Shown one piece after another: positions 55,347 through 63,939 of a stretch of DNA of 64,000 nt. Below the pieces are notes generated by a model. That model searched no databases. It was not told the DNA's origin and saw only the letters and a list, made by a program, of their open reading frames with translations. A program made the position numbers and the translations under genes. Source of the DNA: Halanaerobacter jeridensis (GTDB lineage: Bacteria > Bacillota > Halanaerobiia > Halobacteroidales > Halobacteroidaceae); assembly GCF_016908315.1 (NCBI RefSeq), contig NZ_JAFBDQ010000015.1, forward strand, positions 1 to 64,000. Reading direction: 5' to 3'. Each line of letters opens with the position of its first letter. Within the stretch, counting starts at the first letter, position 1.

Positions 55347-57587
55347 TTAAAGTTCATAATAAAATCCGTGTTTTTCGACATAATTAGTCAAATTATTATA
55401 AACTTGATGGCGAGCAATAGTATCAGAATCACCAATAATAATCAACTTCTTTTTAGCTCGTGTTAAAGATACATTTAAACGCCGAATATCTTTGAGGAAA
55501 CCTATATTTTTCCGTTCATTATTTCTTACTAAAGAGAAGATAATAACTTCCTTTTCGCGACCTTGAAAACCATCTACTGTATCAATTTCTATCTCTTCTG
55601 CTGCCACTAATTTATTGATTAACTCCACTTGATCTTGATAAGGAGTAATCACCGCTACTTCTGTTAAATCAATTCCAGTCCGGCTAACTTGTCCTACTAT
55701 TTCTTCCACTAAATCTGCTTCCATTTCATTCTGCACCGAAGTTGAATCCTTTTTAGAATGCTCTGATACTTCCATACCACAAGTATCTAAAAAGCTAATC
55801 ACTTCCTCTCGGTTTAAGGCCTGTTCAGCGGGAGCATTACCATCTGGCAACTCAAGATCTAAATCACTTAATTGCCAATCTTTAACTGCAGGTGCTGCTT
55901 CTAACTGCCCATCATAAAACTCACGATTAGAAAAGTTCATAATATCTTGATTCATCCGGTACTGTAAGTTTAAGACCTGTTTAATCTCTGAGCCATGCAC
56001 TTCTAGTAATCTTTCAAATAAACTTTTAGCTAAACCTTTCTGCTTTGCCTCTTCATTTAAAATAGTTGGTGGTAACTGCTTATGATCCCCTGCTAAGACT
56101 ACCTTTTTAGCTTTAGTTAGAGGAATTAAAGCTGAAGGTTCTGTTGCCTGCGTAGCTTCATCCACTACTAATAGATCAAACTCCTGTCCTGATAACACTT
56201 CAGAACCAGCCGTAGAGTTAGTACTACAGACCACATCAGCTCTATCAATTAATTCTTGTACTGCTTCATCTTCTAGACGTTCAACTTTCTCAAATAATTC
56301 ATCAATCTTATCTTGTAGTTTTAGCCATTGAGCCATATCTTGAATCTTTTCTGGCGGCACACCCCGACTACCTTTGCCATCTTCAGCTAGACTTCTTATC
56401 TGTCCATTACTCATTCCTCGTCTCCACTTACCGCTTGGATGAGTATGTTCCTCTTGTTGCTCTAACAAGTCATAGGCTTTTTCTCTTAATTCTACTGCCT
56501 TTTGATACTTCGGATGCTCTTCAATCACATAATCTAAGGTATGTTCTCTTAACAATGGATTAACTCGCACTGGATGACCTACGCGTAGTACTTCTACATC
56601 TTGCTCAACTAATCGTTCTACTATATTATCAACAGCAGTATTAGAATCAGCAGTCGCTAAAATGGATTGTTCTTCTTCTACTGCTTGCTGTAAAATTTCA
56701 ATTGCTGTTGTTGTCTTACCAGTTCCCGGCGGACCGTGAACTAAGAAAAAGTCATCTGCTGCTAAAGCCGATTTAACCGCCTTTTGCTGCGGTTGATTTA
56801 GTTGTTCATTAAAGAACTCAATCTCTGGAGTTTCAGAAAAGTTCAGCCCAGATAAACCTAATAATTTATCCTTTAATTCATCTAATCTTCCTGTCGCTAC
56901 TCTCAACTCTTCTAATGCATCTAACATACGTTGGAAAGTAATATCATTAACATATAAGTCCATTCTTAAATCTTTACCATAAACAAAACCAAGCGGTTTA
57001 TTATCAAAAGCAACTGTCACAGAATAATTTGTTTGTTCGACTACTGTTCCAGTCGGATTATCATCATTTAGCGGTTCATTTTTGCTTAACATTACTAAAT
57101 CGCCAATACTAATTTCATTATCAGGTAGCTCTTCTCCTTTATGATTGCGCATAAATTTGACTAAAAATTTTCCAGCTAAACCTTGTCCTTCATCACGACC
57201 GCGCAAATGTAATATTGCTCGACCTTTTTCTTCTCGTTCATAACCTGATAAATGTTTAATTTCGCTTTCATGACGTCGCATCTCTTCTTCTCGTTCCAAT
57301 TCAACTAAATGTTCATACTTCTCTAAATAATCTTCTACTTGCTCTAACTTATCACGAAAGTCATTATCCTGCTCAACATTAACTGTCACTCCTGCAATTT
57401 GATTATCATCCATCACCTTTGCAACTTTTTCTGACACACTATCTTCAATTTCCACAAGAGCAATTTTATTTTTAAAGTCAATATTTCCAATTTGATTACC
57501 ACTAATATCAGCTTCATTTGTTAGCGCTCCAACAATATCTCCAGGGCCAATGTGCTCCTTAAGCCCTTTAATAATTATTTCAGTCAT
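55347..57587 (-). CDS. UPF1/IGHMBP2-type SF1 helicase with DbpA-like domain
   Basis: The N-terminal 72 residues (GLKEHIGPGDIVGALTNEAD, IGNIDFKNKIALVEIED) match the DbpA/CsdA RNA-binding (RRM-like) domain. A coiled-coil/OB-type region follows. The helicase core has Walker A VHGPPGTGKTTTAIEIL, motif II VVDEATQATEPS, motif III GDHKQLPPTI, QYRMN and motif VI SLTRAKKKLIIIGD. ATG is set by GGGAGG. An SF1 helicase with this RNA-binding head suggests an RNA or RNA-DNA substrate. Confidence 0.88.
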   Translation of the reverse strand: MTEIIIKGLKEHIGPGDIVGALTNEADISGNQIGNIDFKNKIALVEIEDSVSEKVAKVMDDNQIAGVTVNVEQDNDFRDKLEQVEDYLEKYEHLVELEREEEMRRHESEIKHLSGYEREEKGRAILHLRGRDEGQGLAGKFLVKFMRNHKGEELPDNEISIGDLVMLSKNEPLNDDNPTGTVVEQTNYSVTVAFDNKPLGFVYGKDLRMDLYVNDITFQRMLDALEELRVATGRLDELKDKLLGLSGLNFSETPEIEFFNEQLNQPQQKAVKSALAADDFFLVHGPPGTGKTTTAIEILQQAVEEEQSILATADSNTAVDNIVERLVEQDVEVLRVGHPVRVNPLLREHTLDYVIEEHPKYQKAVELREKAYDLLEQQEEHTHPSGKWRRGMSNGQIRSLAEDGKGSRGVPPEKIQDMAQWLKLQDKIDELFEKVERLEDEAVQELIDRADVVCSTNSTAGSEVLSGQEFDLLVVDEATQATEPSALIPLTKAKKVVLAGDHKQLPPTILNEEAKQKGLAKSLFERLLEVHGSEIKQVLNLQYRMNQDIMNFSNREFYDGQLEAAPAVKDWQLSDLDLELPDGNAPAEQALNREEVISFLDTCGMEVSEHSKKDSTSVQNEMEADLVEEIVGQVSRTGIDLTEVAVITPYQDQVELINKLVAAEEIEIDTVDGFQGREKEVIIFSLVRNNERKNIGFLKDIRRLNVSLTRAKKKLIIIGDSDTIARHQVYNNLTNYVEKHGFYYEL

Positions 57588-57639
57588 TCTAATATCCTCC
57601 CTTCTGAAATAACTATCTTTTGTTTTGCTAATGCCATAG

Positions 57640-57667
57640 AAAAATCGCACCTTAAGGCGCGATTTCA
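57640..57667 (-). terminator. Hairpin upstream of the helicase gene
   Basis: AAATCGC..GCGATTT pairing with inner CCTTAAGG lies about 50 bp before the helicase start, followed by T residues on the minus strand. It may terminate the CBS gene transcript or attenuate the helicase. Confidence 0.55.
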
Positions 57668-57808
57668 ATAATAGAGTATAGCAAAAATACCGTAATTCGT
57701 CAATCCATTATAAATATCCCTTTATTAGCCATAATTTAAAGTAAAAAGCGAAGGAAGCACTTAAACAATCTTCCTCTGCTTTTTACTCACAGCTCTTAAG
57801 AAACTACT

Positions 57809-57862
57809 CACTCATATACTTTACTATATCTGCTCCCTACGGGTTTTTACAAAACCCTTCGT
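57809..57862. repeat. Duplicated CBS gene end plus hairpin repeat copy C
   Basis: 57809-57836 repeats the last codons of the CBS gene (57910-57937) with two or three changes, 101 bp away. Next to it CTACG-GGTTTTTACAAAACC-CTTCGTG is a short form of the dispersed hairpin repeat. Confidence 0.6.
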
Positions 57863-57904
57863 GATTAGTAATTTTATCTTTATCCTAGATTCATCTTTAA
57901 TAGG

Positions 57905-58348
57905 TTATTCACTCATATACTTTACTATGTCAGCTCTACTTACGATTCCTATCATTTCTCCATCTTCAATTACTGGTAAGCGATTAATTCCTTCATCAGT
58001 TAATAAAGTAGCTATATCTTCTACAGTAGTCTCAGGACTAATGGTCACTACATCTTCAGTCATAATATCTTTTATTTTAACAGCAGCAACCTTCTTGAGG
58101 TCTTGTTCAAATTTTTCAAAGCTTTCTAAATAAAATACACTATCAAGGAAATACACATAATTAGGAAAATGTAATTTCTTATCATGGGCTACTAAATCGC
58201 CTTCACTTACAATTCCCACTAATTCATTATCTTCTACTACAGGTACACCACTAATATCTTCTTCAGTTAGTACCTTCGCTACTTCTTTAACAGTGTCTTC
58301 AGGAGAAACAGTTACTACATTAGTAGTCATAATTTCAGATGCTTTCAT
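57905..58348 (-). CDS. Two-CBS-domain protein
   Basis: This 147-aa protein is two CBS domains in tandem: ASEIMTTNVVTVSPEDTVKEVAKVL with GVPVVEDNELVGIVSEGDL, and IKDIMTEDVVTISPETTVEDIATLL with RLPVIEDGEMIGIVSRADI. It likely senses adenine nucleotides. ATG is chosen with GGAGAG upstream. Its 3' end is duplicated just downstream. Confidence 0.92.
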   Translation of the reverse strand: MKASEIMTTNVVTVSPEDTVKEVAKVLTEEDISGVPVVEDNELVGIVSEGDLVAHDKKLHFPNYVYFLDSVFYLESFEKFEQDLKKVAAVKIKDIMTEDVVTISPETTVEDIATLLTDEGINRLPVIEDGEMIGIVSRADIVKYMSE

Positions 58349-58428
58349 GATTATCACTCTCCTTAAATTAATTTATAATGTATAATTACAATCAAAAGCA
58401 GACAACCATAATTCCCAATTATCCATTT

Positions 58429-59970
58429 TCAATTCTCAATTGCTTTTATTGCCTGTGGTAAATAATCAATTAGATCACTCGGTACTAAAGAATACTTAGT
58501 GAGTTCTTCACTTCCTATTTCCGCTGCTAAACCATGCAGATAAACAGCAATAATACTTGCATCTACTGGGGCCAAATCCTGACCTACTAAAGAAGTTATT
58601 AATCCCGTTAATACATCACCACTACCACCAGTAGCTAAAGCAGAATTACCACTATAATTAATATAGACTTCTCCTGTTGGAGTTGCTATCACAGTTCGAC
58701 TCCCCTTGAGAACTAATATTACACCATACTCAACAGCAAATTCTCGAGCTACTGCAACTCGGTTTACTTCAATTTCTTTAATAGGCTGCTCAAGTAACCG
58801 GCTCATCTCTCCCGGATGAGGAGTAAGTATCGTTGCTGCTTCTCTTTCCTTTAATATTTCTAAGTCATCAATTACATTTAGTCCATCAGCATCTACTACT
58901 ACAGGTTCTTCAATTTTAGTTAACAACTTATTCACTACTGTAGTAACTTCACCTGTAGTGGTTAATCCTGGGCCAATTGCTAAAACATCGCGACTGCTCA
59001 TTAACTTTTCTACCTGCTCTATTGCTCCTACATCAAGACTGCCATCCCTAGTTTCAGCCAGCGGATAGGTCATTGCTTCAGTCAATTTGGTCTCTAAGAT
59101 AGGATTGACACTACTTGGTATTCCCACAGTAACTAATCCTGCCCCCATCTTCAAACTAGCTCGAGCAGTTAATACAGCTGCACCAGTCATGCCAGTTGAG
59201 CCTGCTACTAATAATAATTTACCATAATTTCCTTTATGACTATCATCATCTCTTAGAGGTAGCAATTTAGTAGCTAAATCAGCAGTGATTAAATTAGTCT
59301 CAATCTCTTGTTGAGCAATTGCTTGCTTTGGAATGCCGATATCAACTACTTTTAATTGGCCCACAAATTTGGCCCCTGGATAAAGTAATAATCCTAATTT
59401 CGGTAGAGCAAAAGTTACTGTCTGTTGAGCCTGCACAGCCATCTCTCTAACAATCCCACTATCTGCCTCTACACCAGAAGGAATATCAACAGCAGTCACT
59501 TCTGTATTTACTTCATTAACTAAATCTATGATATTGGGGAATAATCCTCTCAGTTTGCCTTTAATCCCCGTCCCCAACATAGCATCTACAATCAAGTCAG
59601 CCTGCTTTAAATCAGAGGGCAAATTTTCTACATCTGCTGCTGTAGTTACTTCTGTTACCTGATCATCTAATCTTTCTAATATCTCTAAATTAACCCAAGC
59701 ATCACCAGTTATTTCATCTTTATTCCCGACTAAAAAAGTCTGCACTGCAATTCCTTCTTGCTCTAATAACCTACTAATTATAAATCCATCTCCACCATTA
59801 TTGCCTTTACCTGCTAAAACAACAACTTTTTCTAAAGCAGAATATTCAGCTAAAATTTCTTCAGTTACGCGCCGCCCAGCTTGTTCCATCAAGACAACGC
59901 CATCAATTCCTAGTTCCTCAATCGTATAACGATCAATTTGGCCCATTTGAGCACCACTAACTAATTTAAT
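58429..59970 (-). CDS. nnrE-nnrD: NAD(P)H-hydrate epimerase/dehydratase
   Basis: This fused repair enzyme restores damaged (hydrated) NAD(P)H. The N-terminal epimerase half has VVVLAGKGNNGGDGFIISRLL and DAMLGTGIKGKLRG; the C-terminal dehydratase half has TPHPGEMSRLLEQP and GSGDVLTGLI. The only well-placed start is AUU, 9 nt after GGGGAGG, giving (M)KLVSGAQMGQID, the usual family beginning. A TTG three codons earlier touches the ribosome binding site. The gene follows acpS, as in many Firmicutes. Confidence 0.92.
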   Translation of the reverse strand: MKLVSGAQMGQIDRYTIEELGIDGVVLMEQAGRRVTEEILAEYSALEKVVVLAGKGNNGGDGFIISRLLEQEGIAVQTFLVGNKDEITGDAWVNLEILERLDDQVTEVTTAADVENLPSDLKQADLIVDAMLGTGIKGKLRGLFPNIIDLVNEVNTEVTAVDIPSGVEADSGIVREMAVQAQQTVTFALPKLGLLLYPGAKFVGQLKVVDIGIPKQAIAQQEIETNLITADLATKLLPLRDDDSHKGNYGKLLLVAGSTGMTGAAVLTARASLKMGAGLVTVGIPSSVNPILETKLTEAMTYPLAETRDGSLDVGAIEQVEKLMSSRDVLAIGPGLTTTGEVTTVVNKLLTKIEEPVVVDADGLNVIDDLEILKEREAATILTPHPGEMSRLLEQPIKEIEVNRVAVAREFAVEYGVILVLKGSRTVIATPTGEVYINYSGNSALATGGSGDVLTGLITSLVGQDLAPVDASIIAVYLHGLAAEIGSEELTKYSLVPSDLIDYLPQAIKAIEN

Positions 59971-59988
59971 AATTATCAACCTCCCCTC

Positions 59989-60354
59989 TTATTCCGCTAT
60001 TGCTTGTGCCACAGCATAATCATGACAATGAGAAATACTAATCATAATCTCAGTTATTCCTTTATCATCTGCGACTTCCTGAGCACCATTGTATAAATTG
60101 ACTTCCGGCTTGCCACTTTTAGTAGATATAATCTCTACATCATGCCACTTAAAACCGCTAAATCCTGTACCTAAAGCTTTAACTACTGCTTCTTTAGCTG
60201 CAAAGCGACCGGCGAAATTGGCCCAGGGTTTTTTATATTGTTCACAATATTTAACTTCTTTATCAGTAAAAAATCTAGTCTTAAATCTATCTCTTCTCTG
60301 GATTGCATCTTTAATTCGCTCAATCTCTATAATATCAGTTCCTAATCCTTTCAC
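59989..60354 (-). CDS. acpS: AcpS, holo-ACP synthase
   Basis: This phosphopantetheine transferase of 121 aa has GLGTDIIEIERIKDAI and FAAKEAVVKALGTGFSGF, with metal-binding Asp and Glu. It activates acyl carrier protein. It lies directly upstream of nnrE-nnrD (18-bp gap). Confidence 0.95.
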   Translation of the reverse strand: MKGLGTDIIEIERIKDAIQRRDRFKTRFFTDKEVKYCEQYKKPWANFAGRFAAKEAVVKALGTGFSGFKWHDVEIISTKSGKPEVNLYNGAQEVADDKGITEIMISISHCHDYAVAQAIAE

Positions 60355-60474
60355 TTTTTCACCTACTTATCTCATTTAAATCTTTAACATTTTTCAGCCT
60401 TGGCACTGCTAAGGCTATATATATTTAATCTTTTTAAATGGTTTTACTTCTTATTCTTTACTGTTTTCACTGTC

Positions 60475-60562
60475 TCCTCCGAGTTTTAAAATACAAAAAC
60501 TCTTCGTGCAGCCCTATTCTCTCTACTCTTCGCTTTGCTAATCGCGCAATCTATATACACCA
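60475..60562. repeat. Dispersed structured repeat, copy B
   Basis: This copy matches the one at 48716 over about 88 bp (roughly three quarters identical). The hairpin arms are GAGTTTT and AAAACTC, a pair change relative to GTGTTTTT/AAAAACAC in copy A. Shared blocks are CTTCGTGCAGCCCTAT, CTCTCTACT and GCGCAATCTATAT. The rest of the roughly 300-bp gap downstream of the 68-aa gene holds nothing else recognised. Confidence 0.7.
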
Positions 60563-60653
60563 TTTTTCGCTTAGCTCACTACCAGCTACTCATTACTTTA
60601 TTCTTATAATATAATATTCTAGAAATTACTTTTTTCTCCTTTTTTAATATTAT

Positions 60654-60860
60654 CTAAAAACACAAAAAGTATTGCAACAATTTGTCACAATACCTCTGCT
60701 CATTCCCGGCTGCATCAAAAAGATCTGCTCCTAAATCATAAGGTTTAATCTTTTTTTCTTTCTGTTTTATATAATTTTCTAAAGCATTAGTTACTTTTTC
60801 TACTCCAGCTAAATGATTTAGCTTTTCTTTTAAATCTTCAGGTGAACTAATGTGTCCCAT
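60654..60860 (-). CDS. Hypothetical small protein, 68 aa
   Basis: I do not recognise this protein. It starts MGHISSPEDLKEKLNHLAG, has a helical, Lys-rich middle and a C-terminal YCDKLLQYFLCF. GAGGTGATATTC before ATG gives a good ribosome binding site. There is no membrane segment. It stands alone. Confidence 0.55.
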   Translation of the reverse strand: MGHISSPEDLKEKLNHLAGVEKVTNALENYIKQKEKKIKPYDLGADLFDAAGNEQRYCDKLLQYFLCF

Positions 60861-61058
60861 GAATATCACCTCTTTTAAGTTTATAATATTATTTTATCAC
60901 AAATTGACCAAATAAAAACTATATATAACCTTTCAGCTGAAAATTTACATAACTTTAACATATCTCCACAGGCTTTTGTCAACTAATCACGAATTTATAT
61001 ATTAGAACACTTATAATTTCACATACTTAACTTCAAATTATAGAGAGGAATGATAAGA

Positions 61059-61481
61059 ATGAGTAAAGCTAAAGTATTATTTATCTGTACTGGCAATTCA
61101 GCCCGCAGTCAAATGGCTGAAGCATTTTTAAGAGAGTATGATTCAGATAATTTTGAAGCATACAGTGGAGGATTAAAAGCAGAAGGAATTCACCCGATGA
61201 CTAAACAAGTGATGCAGGAAGTTGGACTAGATATTAGTGATCAAGAATCAAAAGAAATTTCACGTTTTCTAGGCAAAAAACACTTTGGTTTTTTAGTTAC
61301 TGTCTGCCGCAAAGCTGAAAAAAATTGTCCTACTTTTCCTGATGTCAGCACTAGATTATTTTGGGATATTGAAGATCCTAAAGCATTTGAAGGATCAGAT
61401 GAAGAAAAACTTGCTAAGTTCAGAGAAACTAGAGACGAAGTAGAAGAAAGAGTTAAAAATTTCATTAAAGAGCATAGTTAA
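61059..61481 (+). CDS. arsC: ArsC, thioredoxin-coupled arsenate reductase
   Basis: This low-molecular-weight phosphatase-fold protein has FICTGNSARSQMAEAFLR (catalytic Cys loop) and VCRKAEKNCPTFP (the Cys pair of the thioredoxin-linked type). All three catalytic Cys are present, so it is a true arsenate reductase of the pI258 class. ATG is chosen with AGAGAGG 10 nt upstream. No arsenite pump or ArsR is in the window. Confidence 0.9.
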   Translation: MSKAKVLFICTGNSARSQMAEAFLREYDSDNFEAYSGGLKAEGIHPMTKQVMQEVGLDISDQESKEISRFLGKKHFGFLVTVCRKAEKNCPTFPDVSTRLFWDIEDPKAFEGSDEEKLAKFRETRDEVEERVKNFIKEHS

Positions 61482-61508
61482 AAAAAGTCCCCAATTGAGG
61501 ACTTTTTT
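61481..61508. terminator. Bidirectional terminator after arsC
   Basis: AAAAAAGTCC-N8-GGACTTTTTT forms a perfect stem with T-runs on both strands, between two convergent genes. Confidence 0.9.
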
Positions 61509-61759
61509 TAATTAACAACTTTTTTTGTTATATGTTCTACATAGAACTTACCTTTAGAACTTAAAGTCACTCGTCTTTCTCCAAAGATATCGTTCCCGGC
61601 GTAAATTAATCCTTTTTTATTGGCCTCCGTTATATAATTAAAAATATCTGTTTTGGAATAACCAGCTTTTTCTAATTGGCTAAAAGACACATATCTTTTC
61701 GTTTCATAAGGATTCTTTCCCTGCTTATTCTTATAAATGAAATCTAAAAACTCTTCCAT
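61508..61759 (-). CDS. Hypothetical small wHTH-like protein, 83 aa
   Basis: I do not recognise this protein. VSFSQLEKAGYSKTDIFNYITEANKKGLI looks like a small winged-helix element, followed by a beta hairpin (GERRVTLSSKGKFYVE). It may bind DNA or protein. Alone between arsC and a phosphoesterase gene. Confidence 0.6.
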   Translation of the reverse strand: MEEFLDFIYKNKQGKNPYETKRYVSFSQLEKAGYSKTDIFNYITEANKKGLIYAGNDIFGERRVTLSSKGKFYVEHITKKVVN

Positions 61760-61855
61760 TTGAACTCCTCACTCTCGTAATAAGATTAAAAGATACTACT
61801 ACTTAATTATATCTTAATCTATTGCTAAATATTACTTTTAGTGAGGAAAATTGAT

Positions 61856-62569
61856 TTATCCTCTACCAGTTTCAAAAATATCGATTAAATCATCTACTAA
61901 TTCACTATCTTTAATTGCATCAGTTATCTTTGCAACTGGATATGCTACTTCAACAAATTCAGTAGTTACATTTCCATCTGCTACTTCAACAATTGTATAA
62001 ATAGCATTCGGATTGCCGTGTTTTGGTTTACCAATACTACCAACATTAATCACATGCTTACCATCAATTTTACAATGATATGGTAAATGAGTATGGCCAC
62101 ACATTAAAATATCTTCTTCTAAATCTGCTACTACTTCTTCCACCTGCTCACTACCTGCATATAAGTATTCATTAATTTTTCTTGGACTACCGTGAACTAA
62201 TAAAGCACTCTTATCTTCTAAATCTAATTCTAATTGCCTCGGTAAATTAGCTAAAAATTCTTTATTTTCATCAGTAGTTTCTTTCCCGGTAAAGTTCATA
62301 GAAGACATACCGATTTTTTCAGCTTTTTCACTATTATAATCACAACCACATGCAATCTTATGATTACCAATTGCATCGTCATAATTCCCCTGAATCGTAT
62401 CAATACCTTCTTCTTCGATCTTTTCAATTACTTGATTTGGGAACGGAGCATAACCAACTAAATCACCAGCACAAACAATTTTGTCTACATTTCTATTTTC
62501 AATATCTTCAAGTACATTTTCCAAAGCATAAATATTACTATGCACATCTGAAATAATAGCTAATCTCAT
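61856..62569 (-). CDS. Metallophosphoesterase
   Basis: This calcineurin-fold enzyme of 237 aa has IISDVHSNIYAL, CAGDLVGYAP, GNYDDAIG, LVHGSPRK and MCGHTHLPYHCK, all metal-site motifs. It is of the YfcE/archaeal MJ0936 type (phosphodiesterase or 2',3'-cyclic phosphatase). An N-terminal ATG behind GGGGAG is chosen. Substrate unknown. Confidence 0.87.
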   Translation of the reverse strand: MRLAIISDVHSNIYALENVLEDIENRNVDKIVCAGDLVGYAPFPNQVIEKIEEEGIDTIQGNYDDAIGNHKIACGCDYNSEKAEKIGMSSMNFTGKETTDENKEFLANLPRQLELDLEDKSALLVHGSPRKINEYLYAGSEQVEEVVADLEEDILMCGHTHLPYHCKIDGKHVINVGSIGKPKHGNPNAIYTIVEVADGNVTTEFVEVAYPVAKITDAIKDSELVDDLIDIFETGRG

Positions 62570-62711
62570 TTTTCCCACTCCCCACTAAATTATAATTGTA
62601 AAATTACTTTCAATAATAATTCCTGCTTTTACTTCCATATTATCTTTTATTTCATAATCTTGCAACTAGCAGAGCAAATTTTAATGTAATGTTAACAATT
62701 AAAATAATAAT

Positions 62712-62745
62712 ACAGCCTCCTCCCTGATTTCAGGCAAGAGGCTGT
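62712..62745 (-). terminator. Terminator of the small thioredoxin gene
   Basis: ACAGCCTC / GAGGCTGT with an inner CCTG/CAGG pair lies 13 bp after the stop codon. Confidence 0.75.
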
Positions 62746-62757
62746 AGCAAATTATCA

Positions 62758-62988
62758 CTATTTAAGTAGTTCCTTAATTTCATCAGTACTAGGTACACGA
62801 CCTTTAACTTTTACCTTACCATCAATAGCTAATCCTGGTGTACTCATAATACCAGCTTTAGCTATCTCTGCTGGATCTTCAACTTTTTCTACTTCAGCAT
62901 CAAGACCTAATTCTTCAGCAGCTTCTTTAGCATGATCAGCTAAACTAACACAATTTTTACAACCTGGTCCATAAACAGTAATCTTCAT
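62758..62988 (-). CDS. Small thioredoxin-like protein (TM0996/MTH895 type)
   Basis: This 76-aa minimal thioredoxin fold has GPGCKNCVSLADHAKEA, with the active pair C-x-x-C, and STPGLAIDGK, with the cis-Pro. Such proteins are common in anaerobes and may act as a redox partner of ferredoxin- or NADPH-linked systems, or of the arsenate reductase (inference). Confidence 0.88.
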   Translation of the reverse strand: MKITVYGPGCKNCVSLADHAKEAAEELGLDAEVEKVEDPAEIAKAGIMSTPGLAIDGKVKVKGRVPSTDEIKELLK

Positions 62989-63075
62989 CATTTCACCCCC
63001 CTACAATATAGTGTATAGTAAGACAGTTAAACAGTATGACAGTTCAAATCAAAAACATACAATCAAATTCCAAAA

Positions 63076-63939
63076 CTACTTCCTATTATCTGGTACCAAT
63101 AAAACTGGAATTGGTGATTTTTTAGCTACCTGCTCTGCTGTACTACCTATTAATAATTCTTTGATTGAACCTTGACCGCGAGTAGGCATAATAATTAAAT
63201 TATTTTCCTTCTCTTCGGCTATTTCAACAATATTGTCAGCAGGTTCTCCATGTCTGACCTCAATCTCATATTTGATATCTATATCCTGAGCTACTAACTT
63301 AGCTTGGACTTGTTCTAATTTAGATTTTACTTTCTCTTTTTTCTCTTTCAATTCTTCTAGACTATCACTCCGCTCAATTATAGAAATCAGAGTGATCTTT
63401 TCTGAAGGAACATTCATTTTCTCAACTATATCTAATATTTGATTTGTAGAATCAGAAAAATCAATTGGTAATAAGATATCATCAAACTTCTTATTAGAAA
63501 CAGCTGTTAAATCTCCACCTTGAATCTCTTCATATTTTTCTATTAATACTGGTATTTTAGTTTTTCTGATGACATTGTGAGTAGTGCTGCCTAAGAGGAT
63601 ATTTTTAATTGTGCCTCCTCCATGAGAGCCCATCAATATTAAATCACAATTTTCTTCTTCAGCTGTCTTAACAATCTGCTGTTCAGTTTCTCCCACTTTA
63701 ACTTCTACTGTAGCTTCTAATCCCATTTCTTCTGCTTTCTCTCGGCTTCTTTCTAGCAATTTTTTATCAGCCTTTTTACTATAGTCTACTGCTTGAGGGA
63801 TATTAAAATCAACATTGAGTACTTGTAAAATAACTACCTCTTCCATCCCAACATTTTTTAATTCGACTAAAGTGTCAGTTAACTTTTCCGCCCGCTTAGA
63901 AAAATCAGTCGATAATAATACTTTCCCTTGCTTAAAAAT
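63076..63939 (-). CDS. Tandem universal stress protein (two UspA domains)
   Basis: Two UspA domains lie in one chain: residues about 1-140 with GSHGGGTIKNILLGSTTHNVIRKTKIPVL and 155-287 with PTRGQGSIKELLIGSTAEQVAKKSPIPVLLVP. Both have the ATP loop G-x2-G-x9-G(S/T). The best start is AUU, 8 nt after GGAAGG, giving (M)FKQGKVLLSTDFS; a GTG eight codons earlier has no ribosome binding site. It probably binds ATP and responds to stress. Confidence 0.9.
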   Translation of the reverse strand: MFKQGKVLLSTDFSKRAEKLTDTLVELKNVGMEEVVILQVLNVDFNIPQAVDYSKKADKKLLERSREKAEEMGLEATVEVKVGETEQQIVKTAEEENCDLILMGSHGGGTIKNILLGSTTHNVIRKTKIPVLIEKYEEIQGGDLTAVSNKKFDDILLPIDFSDSTNQILDIVEKMNVPSEKITLISIIERSDSLEELKEKKEKVKSKLEQVQAKLVAQDIDIKYEIEVRHGEPADNIVEIAEEKENNLIIMPTRGQGSIKELLIGSTAEQVAKKSPIPVLLVPDNRK

